Positions 8,774-16,628 of a stretch of 50,411 nucleotides of DNA are shown here, one piece after another (position 1 is the stretch's first letter; every line of letters starts with the position of its first letter). Source of the DNA: an uncultured Pelagibacteraceae bacterium (GTDB taxonomy: Bacteria > Pseudomonadota > Alphaproteobacteria > Pelagibacterales > Pelagibacteraceae). The position numbers were made by a program, and so were the translations under genes. Below the pieces are notes generated by a model that made no database searches, was not told the origin of the DNA, and was given only the letters and a program-made list of their open reading frames with translations. Location: positions 1-50,411 of the forward strand of contig CACHTK010000005.1 in the NCBI GenBank assembly GCA_902582765.1. Direction: 5' to 3'.

Positions 8774-9819
8774 TAATTACTCTCGACTTTTTCTAATCTG
8801 ACTTGATCTGGACTGTCTGATTGAGTTTGATCTTCAATATTATTAAAAATAATTTTATGGCTACTGGACATAAAATAGCTAGTAAATTGTAATAGCATTG
8901 TGACAGCAAAAACTGCTAAATATACTGCCATCAAATAAAGAAGGTATAGTCCATTAGAACCTTGTTGTGTAACTTCAAAAGCAACTACAGGTCCATTAAT
9001 AATACTTGCTTTACCATTTAAACCTAAAAATAAAACTATTAAACAAAGAGGGACCCCTAATAACGCTGAACCAACCATATTGGTCCAAGCCTTTTTTTTC
9101 TCACTAAAAGACGAATAAAGTACGTCAACTCTAACATGACCCTCGTGAATTAAAGCATAAGCACTTGCAAATAAATATAAAGCTGCATACCAAAATCTAA
9201 CTAAATCTCCTTGAAAAGCTTGTTCATAAGAGAAAACAAATCTAGATAAAACAATTACAAATTCACTTAAGACTACCAATACTGCAAGCCATATAAAACC
9301 AACAGATTTTGTAAAGTAACCTATTATAAATGAAACTAATATTATTGGAAAATGTATGTATGTTATTCTTTCTGGAGCTTTTACCATGAAAGCTTTAACC
9401 TCAGGACTAAATATGGCTTCCCACAATCTTTCAACGACCATAAATGAAATTATGAAATCAGCTAAACCAACTAAAAATACAGCCCAAAAAGATCCTCTAA
9501 TTAAATACGCTGAAAATTTTGATAAAATTTTTGAATCGTCAACTAATGTTTGTGAGTATGTCTTGAAGACATAAAAGATAACTGAGAGAATACAAACTAC
9601 ATATATTAGAATTTGAATATAACCATAAGTTAAATCGGAAGACTCTAAAGACTTTTGCTTATAACCAAACAAATCATAATGAGAAAAAACTTTTTTAATG
9701 CCTGGCCAACCACCCCAAACTGTAAATAAGTTATTAATTAAAAATGCCAGAGTAAATGCTAGGACTGAGTAGCTTAAAACTCTCAAATAAGTAGACAATT
9801 TACTATTTTCTGGACCCAT
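8773..9819 (-). CDS. dctQ: TRAP transporter small permease (DctQ), N-terminally extended
   Basis: At 348 residues this is about twice the usual DctQ length. The C-terminal half holds the recognisable DctQ core: SRFVFSYEQAFQGD, a run of aromatic and small residues, the EGHVRVDV motif, then two further helices. The N-terminal half adds at least three hydrophobic segments (about residues 13-32, 65-85 and 112-132) that ordinary small permeases lack. Members of the large-permease 'mannitol/chloroaromatic' subgroup often pair with such longer partners. It lies between dctP (90-bp gap with a terminator hairpin) and dctM (1-base overlap), forming the tripartite transporter. Confidence 0.82.
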   Translation of the reverse strand: MGPENSKLSTYLRVLSYSVLAFTLAFLINNLFTVWGGWPGIKKVFSHYDLFGYKQKSLESSDLTYGYIQILIYVVCILSVIFYVFKTYSQTLVDDSKILSKFSAYLIRGSFWAVFLVGLADFIISFMVVERLWEAIFSPEVKAFMVKAPERITYIHFPIILVSFIIGYFTKSVGFIWLAVLVVLSEFVIVLSRFVFSYEQAFQGDLVRFWYAALYLFASAYALIHEGHVRVDVLYSSFSEKKKAWTNMVGSALLGVPLCLIVLFLGLNGKASIINGPVVAFEVTQQGSNGLYLLYLMAVYLAVFAVTMLLQFTSYFMSSSHKIIFNNIEDQTQSDSPDQVRLEKVESN

Positions 9820-9864
9820 ATGATTTTAAATTTTTTAAAAGTAATACTTAATTTTAAAATAAAA

Positions 9865-9889
9865 AAAAGGGCCCAAAAAGGGCCCTTTT
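9865..9889 (-). terminator. intrinsic terminator/attenuator between dctP and dctQ
   Basis: A perfect 10-bp stem, AAAAGGGCCC with GGGCCCTTTT around an AAAAA loop, lies 20 bases after the dctP stop. Read on the minus strand it is followed by a run of eight T. This is a textbook factor-independent terminator. Because dctQ and dctM lie beyond it on the same strand, it probably attenuates rather than ends expression, giving more binding protein than permease. Confidence 0.85.
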
Positions 9890-9909
9890 AATTATTAAAT
9901 CAAGCTCAA

Positions 9910-11040
9910 TTACATTCCTAAAGCTCTGTTTCTTTGCGAAATGTAAGGTGAATCTGATAAGTTAGTCCAAGATCCAATGTCTTTTCTTGCTTTTAAGAAG
10001 CTCGAGTGAACTCTTTCAGCAAGGCCACTGCTAGCTCTTGTTTCTTCAAACACTTCATTAGCAGCACCAGCAAAGCCATCATAAACCTTGTCGCTAAACT
10101 TCTCTAGTTTAACACCATGATCATTGATCAATCTTGCTAAAGCAGCACCGTTTTTAGCGTTGTACTCTGACATCATAACGTCATTTTCCATCGCCGCAGC
10201 AGCTTCAATCAATAACTGATCTGATTTGTTTAAGCTTGTGAACCAAGACTTGTTTGTTCCACATGCTAACATTGATCCAGGCTCGTGCATACCAGGGTAG
10301 TAGTAGTATTTAGCAGCTTCTTGGAATTTCATAGCTTCATCATTCCATGGACCTACCCACTCTGTAGCATCAATTGCTCCAGATACTAGGTTTTCGTAAA
10401 TTTGTCCACCAGGTAATGAAACTGGAGATCCTCCAAGTTTACCAATTACTTGTCCACCTAAACCAGGCATACGCATTTTTAAACCTTTGAAGTCATTAGG
10501 GCTTCTAATCTTTTTGTTAAACCATCCACCCATTTGAACTCCTGTGCTTCCACACATAAAGTTTTTAAGACCAAATTTGTCAGCTAGTTCATCCCATAAC
10601 TGTTGACCACCTGCAAATCTAATCCATGCATTCATTTCAGTGTAAGTAAAACCAAATGGTACCGCTGTAAAGTAACCCCAAGCTGGATCTTTTTTAACCC
10701 AGTAGTAGTCAGCAGCATGGTACATTTGTGAGTTACCAGATGCAACTTCATCAAAAGAGTCAAATGCTTTAACTCTTTCATTCGCTGCATAGTAAGTAAC
10801 TTGAATTCTACCATCACTTATATCTGCAATTCTTTGTGCAAATCTTTGAGCTCCTGTTCCTAGACCTGGAAAATCTCTTCCCCAAGTAGCAACCATTGAT
10901 GCTTCTATTCTTTCAGCAGCAACAGCTGGAGCAGCTAAAGATGATGCGGCTACAGCAGCAACACCCGTCGCAGCAGCAGCTTTAAAGAACTTACGTCTTG
11001 AAGGTAATTTTTTACCTTTCAACTTTTTGTCTTTAATCAT
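9910..11040 (-). CDS. dctP: TRAP transporter substrate-binding protein (DctP), TakP-like with Tat signal
   Basis: This 376-residue periplasmic receptor starts with a twin-arginine signal (SRRKFFK at 14-20, then an Ala-rich core ending AAPAVAAE), so it is probably exported folded. The mature part follows the pattern I recall for TakP, the 2-oxoacid receptor of Rhodobacter sphaeroides: STGVQMGGWFNKKI, GLKMRMPGLGG with Arg190, and DATEWVGPWND with Glu227-Trp228, then YYYYPGMHEPG. A ligand among pyruvate-like 2-oxoacids or lactate-like hydroxyacids is therefore the best inference. The mRNA has a strong AGGAG Shine-Dalgarno. It is the first gene of the TRAP set and is separated from dctQ by a terminator-like hairpin. 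Confidence 0.9.
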   Translation of the reverse strand: MIKDKKLKGKKLPSRRKFFKAAAATGVAAVAASSLAAPAVAAERIEASMVATWGRDFPGLGTGAQRFAQRIADISDGRIQVTYYAANERVKAFDSFDEVASGNSQMYHAADYYWVKKDPAWGYFTAVPFGFTYTEMNAWIRFAGGQQLWDELADKFGLKNFMCGSTGVQMGGWFNKKIRSPNDFKGLKMRMPGLGGQVIGKLGGSPVSLPGGQIYENLVSGAIDATEWVGPWNDEAMKFQEAAKYYYYPGMHEPGSMLACGTNKSWFTSLNKSDQLLIEAAAAMENDVMMSEYNAKNGAALARLINDHGVKLEKFSDKVYDGFAGAANEVFEETRASSGLAERVHSSFLKARKDIGSWTNLSDSPYISQRNRALGM

Positions 11041-11062
11041 TTATTTCTCCTCTATAGTTAAT

Positions 11063-11078
11063 TAACTGTCGACAATTA
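11063..11078. promoter_or_regulatory. candidate operator dyad upstream of dctP
   Basis: TAACTGTCGACAATTA is a 16-bp dyad with one mismatched pair, centred on the perfect 8-mer TGTCGACA. It starts about 22 bases before the dctP ATG, next to a second palindrome GTTAATTAAC. The position suits a repressor site over the promoter or initial transcript. No regulator gene is adjacent, so function is inferred only. Confidence 0.35.
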
Positions 11079-11128
11079 AACACAAATGTAACTTAGAGTC
11101 ATTTTAAAAATTTAGGACTAATCGACTA

Positions 11129-11149
11129 AATACAATCTCGGATTGTATT
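11129..11149 (-). terminator. hairpin at the 3' end of the ABC transporter operon
   Basis: AATACAATC and GATTGTATT form a 9-bp perfect stem with a three-base centre. It overlaps the stop codon of the last ABC ATPase gene. Only a short TTT follows on the minus strand, so it would be a weak terminator or a 3'-end stabiliser. Confidence 0.45.
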
Positions 11150-12221
11150 AAATTAACTTTTCATTGATATAAACACAGCATTTTTCAGGTGGGATATAAA
11201 GATTGATATCTCCATTTGAAATTGGCATCTCTCTATTTACCTTAGATTTGATAACAAAATTACCCATATTTGCAGTCAATAGTTTGAAATTTCCAAAATC
11301 TTCTACTCTTGTAAGCAATGCTTTAATTGTATTTTGTCCCTCTTTTTCAGCAACATTTATAAACTCTGACCTTATTCCGAGCTTTACATTTTTATCTTTA
11401 ATTTTTGAAAGGTTTGAGTTTGTTTTAATTTCAATGTTATTAATTTTTACTGAATAGTCGGAGGATACCTCGCTTTCAAAAATATTCATGGCTGGAGATC
11501 CGATAAAATAACCTACAAATGTTGTTTTTGGTCTCTCAAAAAGATCTTTTGGAAGTCCCACTTGAACTATTTCTCCCTGATCCATAACAATAATATTATC
11601 AGCAAATGTCATAGCTTCATTTTGATCATGAGTGACATAGACTAAAGTCGTTTTATATTGCTCATTAATTTCTTTTAAGTTTCTTCTAAGTCTAAATTTT
11701 AAATCAGGGTCAATTACTGTTAAGGGTTCGTCCATTAATACACCTGCAACATCTTCTCTTACTAGTCCCCTTCCAAGTGAAATAAGTTGTTTTTGATCTG
11801 CTGTCAGCTTTCTTGCTGGTAAATTTAAGAAAGACGAAAGTCTAAGGGTGTCTGAAACTGATTTAACTCTTTCCTCTATTTTTTCTTTTGAAAAATCTCT
11901 ACACTTTAATGGGAAAGCTAAATTGTCATAAACGGTCATAGTATTATAAATAACTGGAAATTGGAAAACTTGAGCTATATTTCTTTCCTCTGTAATAAGA
12001 TTAGTTACATCATTTTCGTCAAATAAAATTTTTCCCTTAGATGGTTTTACCAGTCCTGACACAATATTTAACATTGTTGTTTTTCCACATCCGGATGGTC
12101 CTAAAATTGCATATCTCTTTCCATTTTCCCAAGTCATAGAAAATGGATTGAGTGCATATGTTGGATTGGGATCACTAGGATTATAAGTGTGAGATATATT
12201 TGATAAATCTATTTTAGCCAT
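11148..12221 (-). CDS. ABC transporter ATP-binding protein, degenerate signature (GlpT-like)
   Basis: This nucleotide-binding subunit belongs to a CUT1-type sugar/polyol importer. Walker A is GPSGCGKTT and the Q-loop region reads VFQFPVIYNTMTVYDN. Walker B ends LMDEPL and the H-loop is VTHDQ. The ABC signature is not LSGGQ but LTADQKQLISLG, a variant I recall from GlpT of the dual-ATPase glycerol importers (GlpSTPQV). A C-terminal TOBE-like domain follows. I moved the start from 12233 to the ATG at 12221 because GGAG sits 6-7 bases upstream and the protein then begins MAKIDLSN like its relatives. It overlaps the upstream ATPase gene by 8 bases. Confidence 0.85.
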   Translation of the reverse strand: MAKIDLSNISHTYNPSDPNPTYALNPFSMTWENGKRYAILGPSGCGKTTMLNIVSGLVKPSKGKILFDENDVTNLITEERNIAQVFQFPVIYNTMTVYDNLAFPLKCRDFSKEKIEERVKSVSDTLRLSSFLNLPARKLTADQKQLISLGRGLVREDVAGVLMDEPLTVIDPDLKFRLRRNLKEINEQYKTTLVYVTHDQNEAMTFADNIIVMDQGEIVQVGLPKDLFERPKTTFVGYFIGSPAMNIFESEVSSDYSVKINNIEIKTNSNLSKIKDKNVKLGIRSEFINVAEKEGQNTIKALLTRVEDFGNFKLLTANMGNFVIKSKVNREMPISNGDINLYIPPEKCCVYINEKLI

Positions 12222-13293
12222 TATGAGCTCCATAGGGTGAAGAAACTAATTCTTCATTATTATTGAATACATAGAATTTATTTTCATTGAATTTCACTTT
12301 TACTTTCTCATGAATTTTGAAATTCATTACTTCTTCAATTAAAGCTATAACTTTCGAGTTTCCTTTTTTTAAATGAAGTAAAGTTTCTGAACCACTTATT
12401 TCTGCAAGTTCTATTTCAAACTCTTCTCCTTCTTTATCAAGTTTTATTTCTGAAGCTCTAATCCCGAAATAATAATTTTGACTCTTTAAATCTTTTAAAT
12501 ATGCTGGCAAGTTTATTGAAATATTCTCAAAGTTTAACTTATCTGAACTTTTATTACCTCTTAAGATATTCATTGGCGGATCGTTTGAGATTTCTGCTAC
12601 TTTAAGGTTCTTCGGATTTTCAAATATTTCTTTAGCATCTCCTTTTTGTAAAACTTTACCCTCATGTAATACTATTACTTCACCATTTAACTCCATTACT
12701 TCCTGAGGATCAGTTGTTGAGTATATTAAAATTGTATCTTGAGACAGGCCCTCAGAGAATATTCTTTTAAATTCCTCTCTTAATTGCTCTCTTAACTTAT
12801 AATCAAGGTTAACCAATGGTTCATCGAGAAGAAGTATCTTTGCCTTTTTTGCAAGAGACCTGGCTAAGGCTACTCTTTGTTGTTGACCACCTGATAATTC
12901 TTGAATTTTACGATTTTCAAAACCAACTAATCCTACAGTCTTAAGTGCATCTTCTACATCCATTTTAATTTGCTCTTCACCTAGTTTTCTTTGTTTAAGC
13001 GGAAAAATTATGTTCTCATAAACATCAAGATGAGGGTAATTAATAAATTGTTGATAAACCATTGCCACATTTCTTTCCCAAACAGGAATTTTGCTAAAAT
13101 CTTTATCTTCAAAAAATAATTCTCCAGTATCTGGGTTAAGCAAGCCTGCAATTGTTTTTAAAAATGTCGTTTTTCCAGATAAAGTTCTCCCTAAAATGGT
13201 GTAAAGATTTCCTTTTTTGAAATCGAATGATACATCATTCAAGTGGAACTGGTTATCTGGTTTGTAAGTTATATTTTTTCCAATTAAATTCAT
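12214..13293 (-). CDS. ABC transporter ATP-binding protein, canonical signature (GlpS-like)
   Basis: This 359-residue ATPase is the partner of the next gene. Walker A is GRTLSGKTTF (residues 35-44), the Q-loop is YQQFINYPHLDVYEN, and the signature is a canonical LSGGQQQRVALARSL with LLLDEPLVNLD. The H-loop histidine position reads YSTTDPQEVM, so the usual switch His is replaced by Thr/Asp. The ATG directly follows the permease stop with a 1-base overlap. Together the two genes would give a heterodimeric ATPase with complementary defects: this one has the good signature, the other the good H-loop. This resembles GlpS/GlpT. Cytoplasmic face of the inner membrane. Confidence 0.85.
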   Translation of the reverse strand: MNLIGKNITYKPDNQFHLNDVSFDFKKGNLYTILGRTLSGKTTFLKTIAGLLNPDTGELFFEDKDFSKIPVWERNVAMVYQQFINYPHLDVYENIIFPLKQRKLGEEQIKMDVEDALKTVGLVGFENRKIQELSGGQQQRVALARSLAKKAKILLLDEPLVNLDYKLREQLREEFKRIFSEGLSQDTILIYSTTDPQEVMELNGEVIVLHEGKVLQKGDAKEIFENPKNLKVAEISNDPPMNILRGNKSSDKLNFENISINLPAYLKDLKSQNYYFGIRASEIKLDKEGEEFEIELAEISGSETLLHLKKGNSKVIALIEEVMNFKIHEKVKVKFNENKFYVFNNNEELVSSPYGAHNG

Positions 13294-14141
13294 TATTTTA
13301 ATGCTCCAGATAAATTCCCTTTAGATAAATATCTCTCAACAACAAAAGCAACAATTATCAAAGGTGCAACTGAAATTAATGCTGAGGCTGACAAACTCCA
13401 CCATGGAGTAATTGATGAGTTTAATGCTACAACTTTTACTGGTAGCAACTGCACTTCGGTAAATGTTAAAATAAAAGCAAAGAAAAAGTCTATCCAACCA
13501 AATATAATACAAAACATCCCAGCAACAATTAATCCTGGAATTGAGTTTGGAAGTACAACTTTATAAAATGCTTGATAGGGGTTACATCCATCAATCAATG
13601 CGGTTTCATCTAACTCTTTTGGTACCCTGTTAAAAAAGTCAACCATTATCCAAACAGCAATGGGCATTAGCAACACAATGTAAACTACTATTAAACCAAG
13701 TAAGCTATCTAATAATCCAATAGTGCTTAAAAATATAAAGAAAGGTATCGATAAAACAATTGGTGGCATAATTCTTTGAGATATAAAGAAGAACGTAATA
13801 TCATTATTTCTGACAAATCCTGCTTTAAAAGTAAATCTTGAAAGAGCATATGCAGCAAGTGTTCCTAGAATAATACTAATCAAACTAGCAGTGCATGTAA
13901 CAAAAATACTATTAAAGTATGGTTCAACGATATCAACTCCTCCTCTCGCTGGCGATTTAACTAATACACGCCATCCTTCTAAAGTTGGTTCAAAATCTAA
14001 CCATGGAATATAAGTAACTTTACTATTTACAGACTGAAAATCTTTAAATGAGGTAGAAATAGCCCACAAAAAAGGTGCAACTATAAATACAGTCCACAAT
14101 GTAATAAATGTATATTTTAAAAATGTATAAAGTTTATGCAT
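13293..14141 (-). CDS. ABC transporter permease, MalG/UgpE type
   Basis: This 282-residue protein has six hydrophobic segments and the binding-protein-dependent permease EAA motif (ELDETALIDGCNPYQAFYKVVLP), which docks on the ATPase. It begins with a typical MalG-like N-terminal helix and PFLWAISTSFK. It is the second channel subunit of the importer, with 1-base overlaps on both sides showing tight translational coupling. The substrate is shared with the binding protein at 15070 and is not identifiable here; sugars, polyols or glycerol are typical for the class. Confidence 0.88.
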   Translation of the reverse strand: MHKLYTFLKYTFITLWTVFIVAPFLWAISTSFKDFQSVNSKVTYIPWLDFEPTLEGWRVLVKSPARGGVDIVEPYFNSIFVTCTASLISIILGTLAAYALSRFTFKAGFVRNNDITFFFISQRIMPPIVLSIPFFIFLSTIGLLDSLLGLIVVYIVLLMPIAVWIMVDFFNRVPKELDETALIDGCNPYQAFYKVVLPNSIPGLIVAGMFCIIFGWIDFFFAFILTFTEVQLLPVKVVALNSSITPWWSLSASALISVAPLIIVAFVVERYLSKGNLSGALK

Positions 14142-15007
14142 TATTCCTTAATCATTAATTTTGTTAAAACTTTTGCTATGATCGTAAGACTTATGATCAT
14201 TATAACTAAATAAGTGAAAGATAGAGTTGCAGCATAACCCATTTGAAACTCTCTCAATCCTTTAATATAAATATAAAAACTTGAAGTTTCTGTTGCGGTT
14301 CCAGGTCCTCCAGATGTCAAAACAAAAACAGTATCCATTATTTTTGATGCCTCAATTAATCTTATGATAATTGCACCAATTGAAATAGGGGCCATTAATG
14401 GAAATGTAACATAAACAAACTTTCTAAAAGGACTTGCTCCATCAATTGCAGCAGCTAAGAAAGGTTCCTTTGGAAGAGATAATAGTCCAGCAAGTAGTAA
14501 TAAAAACATAAATGGCGTCCATTGCCATACTTCAACGATAATTACAGTAAACTTAGCTATAACTGGATCACTAAGCCATAAAATAGGTTTAACTCCTATA
14601 TTTCCTAAAAGGTCATTTACTGGCCCTAGAGACTCATGGAAAAAAGTTCTCCAAATTACTGTCATAATAACTGGCGTAGTCATCATTGGAATTAAGAAAA
14701 TTACTCTAAAAAACCTTTTAAATTTTATTTCTCTCCAAACCATAAGAGCTAATGCAAAACCAATTACATATTGAAGTATAACTGTTGTTACAGATAAAAA
14801 ACTTAATCTGAAAAAAGACTCCCAAAATCTTGGGTCATCTGTGAACAGTCTTATATAGTTTGTGATCCCAATAAAATTCATTTCAGGCGTATAACTATTC
14901 CATCCTGATAAACTTAATCTTATTGTAAAAATGATAGGAAATATAAGTATTCCTATTAGCACAAATAAACCTGGAAATAAAAAAACAAACTTGTGCTTAA
15001 AATTCAT
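14141..15007 (-). CDS. ABC transporter permease, MalF/UgpA type
   Basis: A 288-residue inner-membrane protein with six helices. The EAA loop reads LPKEPFLAAAIDGASPFRKFVYVTFPLM, and the N-terminus (FPGLFVLIGILIFPIIFTIRLSLSGW) is characteristic of UgpA/MalF-family permeases without the long MalF insert. It pairs with the MalG-type gene that follows. A 62-bp gap containing a strong hairpin separates it from the binding-protein gene upstream, the usual place for expression to step down. Confidence 0.88.
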   Translation of the reverse strand: MNFKHKFVFLFPGLFVLIGILIFPIIFTIRLSLSGWNSYTPEMNFIGITNYIRLFTDDPRFWESFFRLSFLSVTTVILQYVIGFALALMVWREIKFKRFFRVIFLIPMMTTPVIMTVIWRTFFHESLGPVNDLLGNIGVKPILWLSDPVIAKFTVIIVEVWQWTPFMFLLLLAGLLSLPKEPFLAAAIDGASPFRKFVYVTFPLMAPISIGAIIIRLIEASKIMDTVFVLTSGGPGTATETSSFYIYIKGLREFQMGYAATLSFTYLVIMIISLTIIAKVLTKLMIKE

Positions 15008-15033
15008 AAATATAATTTTTGGATTTATTTAAT

Positions 15034-15060
15034 TTGTGGCCGTCAAGTTGACGGCCACAA
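15034..15060 (-). terminator. strong hairpin without T-tract after the ABC binding-protein gene
   Basis: TTGTGGCCGTCAA and TTGACGGCCACAA form a perfect 13-bp inverted repeat with a one-base centre, GC-rich against an AT-rich background. It begins 10 bases after the binding-protein stop. No T-run follows on the minus strand, so it is more likely a 3'-end stabiliser/processing hairpin (as between malE and malF) than a true terminator. Confidence 0.6.
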
Positions 15061-15069
15061 TAAGTATTT

Positions 15070-16605
15070 TTAAAGCTTATTATCTTCCATTGCTACACCA
15101 ACAGAGTAAGCTTTTCTTACATTATCTTTTCCTACTCTATTAAGTATATCATTCCACTGTTTAGCAGCTTCATCTAAAGCATCTTGTGGTGATAATTGTC
15201 CAGCTAAAGCTTTAGCTGCAGCAGTTGCTAGTGCAGCATTAAACTCAAATGTGCCTGGAACTCTTAATGGAAAAACTCTATTTTTACTTTCTTCCATTTT
15301 TGCAAGAGTATCTACATAAGACTCAGCAATATCTTTGTCCCAACCAATCTGTGTCCAAACTTCAGCTTTAAAGTCGTCATTTCTAAATGGATTTACTCCA
15401 AATCTACCAATTCCTATATCAGCTTGGTGATTTGCCTCGTTGGCAAAGAAACACAAATAGTCAAATGCCATTTCTTTCTCTTTACTTTTCTTAGCAACAC
15501 CAACTGCCCATCCCCATACGAAGAAAGGAGCTTGGTTAAAACCTTCATCCCAAGAATTAGATTTTCTATTCCAAACTTTCATAGCGCCTGGTAATTGTGC
15601 AGCACCAACTTTATTGTTAATTGGGCTGTCAGGTTGCATAGCTGCAACAAATGCGTCATCCCATGAAAAACTAAATAAAGTTTGTCCACCACCAAATGAT
15701 CCAATTTCATCACCTAGACCGAAGTTAATTCCTCCTGGTGGAACGTATTTAGTAGCTGCAACCCAGTCAGTTAGAGCCTCTACAAAACCTGGATTATTAA
15801 TTAGTGGAGTCATTGTTTCTAAATCAAAGAAAAAACCACCTGGTGTTTTTGGGTTTTTAGAATAAGCAGCTGATCTAGAATAGAAAGCAGCATACATAAG
15901 GTCATCTTTTTTCATTACTTCTGCTGATCCATATTCTTTCTCACCATCACCATCCCAGTCCCAATTATTAAAGTATGCTGCCATTTCTCCATACTCTTTC
16001 CAAGTTTGAGGAACTCTTAGTTCTTTACCAGTAGCTAGTTTATATTGTTTTTGGTACTCAGGATTATCAATGACATCTTTTCTATATTTTAGATAATGTC
16101 TGTCTCCATCAACTGGAAATTGATACATAACACCATCCCAAGAAGCTACACCAATATGAGATGGAGTAACGTCTTGCATTTGTTTCATCTCAACATATTT
16201 TTTTGGCACTGGCTCTAAGTATCTTCTCCAATCATTAATGAAATTAGAAAATCCAAATACTATATCATATGGAGCTTGACCTGCTTGGAAGGGAACCATA
16301 GCTTTTGCATATAGATCTCCAGCTGGTGTATGAGTTACATCAACTTTTGCTCCAGTTAACTTAGCAAACTGTTCAGCATGAAGAGCTGTTGGCTCACCCA
16401 TAACTGGTACAGCATGCGTATTTATTTTTAGTGTCTTACCAGAGTAGTCTTTTTTTGACATTGACTCATAAGAACACTCACCAGGAATATCCCCAGTAGT
16501 TTTGATATGTGGAAATTGATCACTCCACTTATCAGCATACGCAACAGGACTAAATACCAACAAAGCTGATATAAGAGCAGTTACGCAAGTTTTTATTGTC
16601 TTCAT
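15070..16605 (-). CDS. ABC transporter extracellular solute-binding protein (family 1)
   Basis: This periplasmic receptor of about 511 residues opens with a Sec signal peptide (KTCVTALISALLVFSPVAYA/DK). The middle contains a DWDGDGEKEYGS loop (DNA 15925-15960), a DxDxDG calcium-binding pattern common in this class. It is longer than MalE/UgpB-type proteins and shorter than GlpV, which it does not obviously resemble, so the ligand stays open: sugar, polyol or related. I prefer the ATG at 16605 over 16611 because the AGAGG Shine-Dalgarno lies about 8 bases before it but only 2 bases before the first. It is the first subunit gene of the importer and directly follows the alcohol dehydrogenase gene (18-bp gap). 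Confidence 0.88.
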   Translation of the reverse strand: MKTIKTCVTALISALLVFSPVAYADKWSDQFPHIKTTGDIPGECSYESMSKKDYSGKTLKINTHAVPVMGEPTALHAEQFAKLTGAKVDVTHTPAGDLYAKAMVPFQAGQAPYDIVFGFSNFINDWRRYLEPVPKKYVEMKQMQDVTPSHIGVASWDGVMYQFPVDGDRHYLKYRKDVIDNPEYQKQYKLATGKELRVPQTWKEYGEMAAYFNNWDWDGDGEKEYGSAEVMKKDDLMYAAFYSRSAAYSKNPKTPGGFFFDLETMTPLINNPGFVEALTDWVAATKYVPPGGINFGLGDEIGSFGGGQTLFSFSWDDAFVAAMQPDSPINNKVGAAQLPGAMKVWNRKSNSWDEGFNQAPFFVWGWAVGVAKKSKEKEMAFDYLCFFANEANHQADIGIGRFGVNPFRNDDFKAEVWTQIGWDKDIAESYVDTLAKMEESKNRVFPLRVPGTFEFNAALATAAAKALAGQLSPQDALDEAAKQWNDILNRVGKDNVRKAYSVGVAMEDNKL

Positions 16606-16628
16606 CTTCATTTCCTCTCTTTTGTTAT

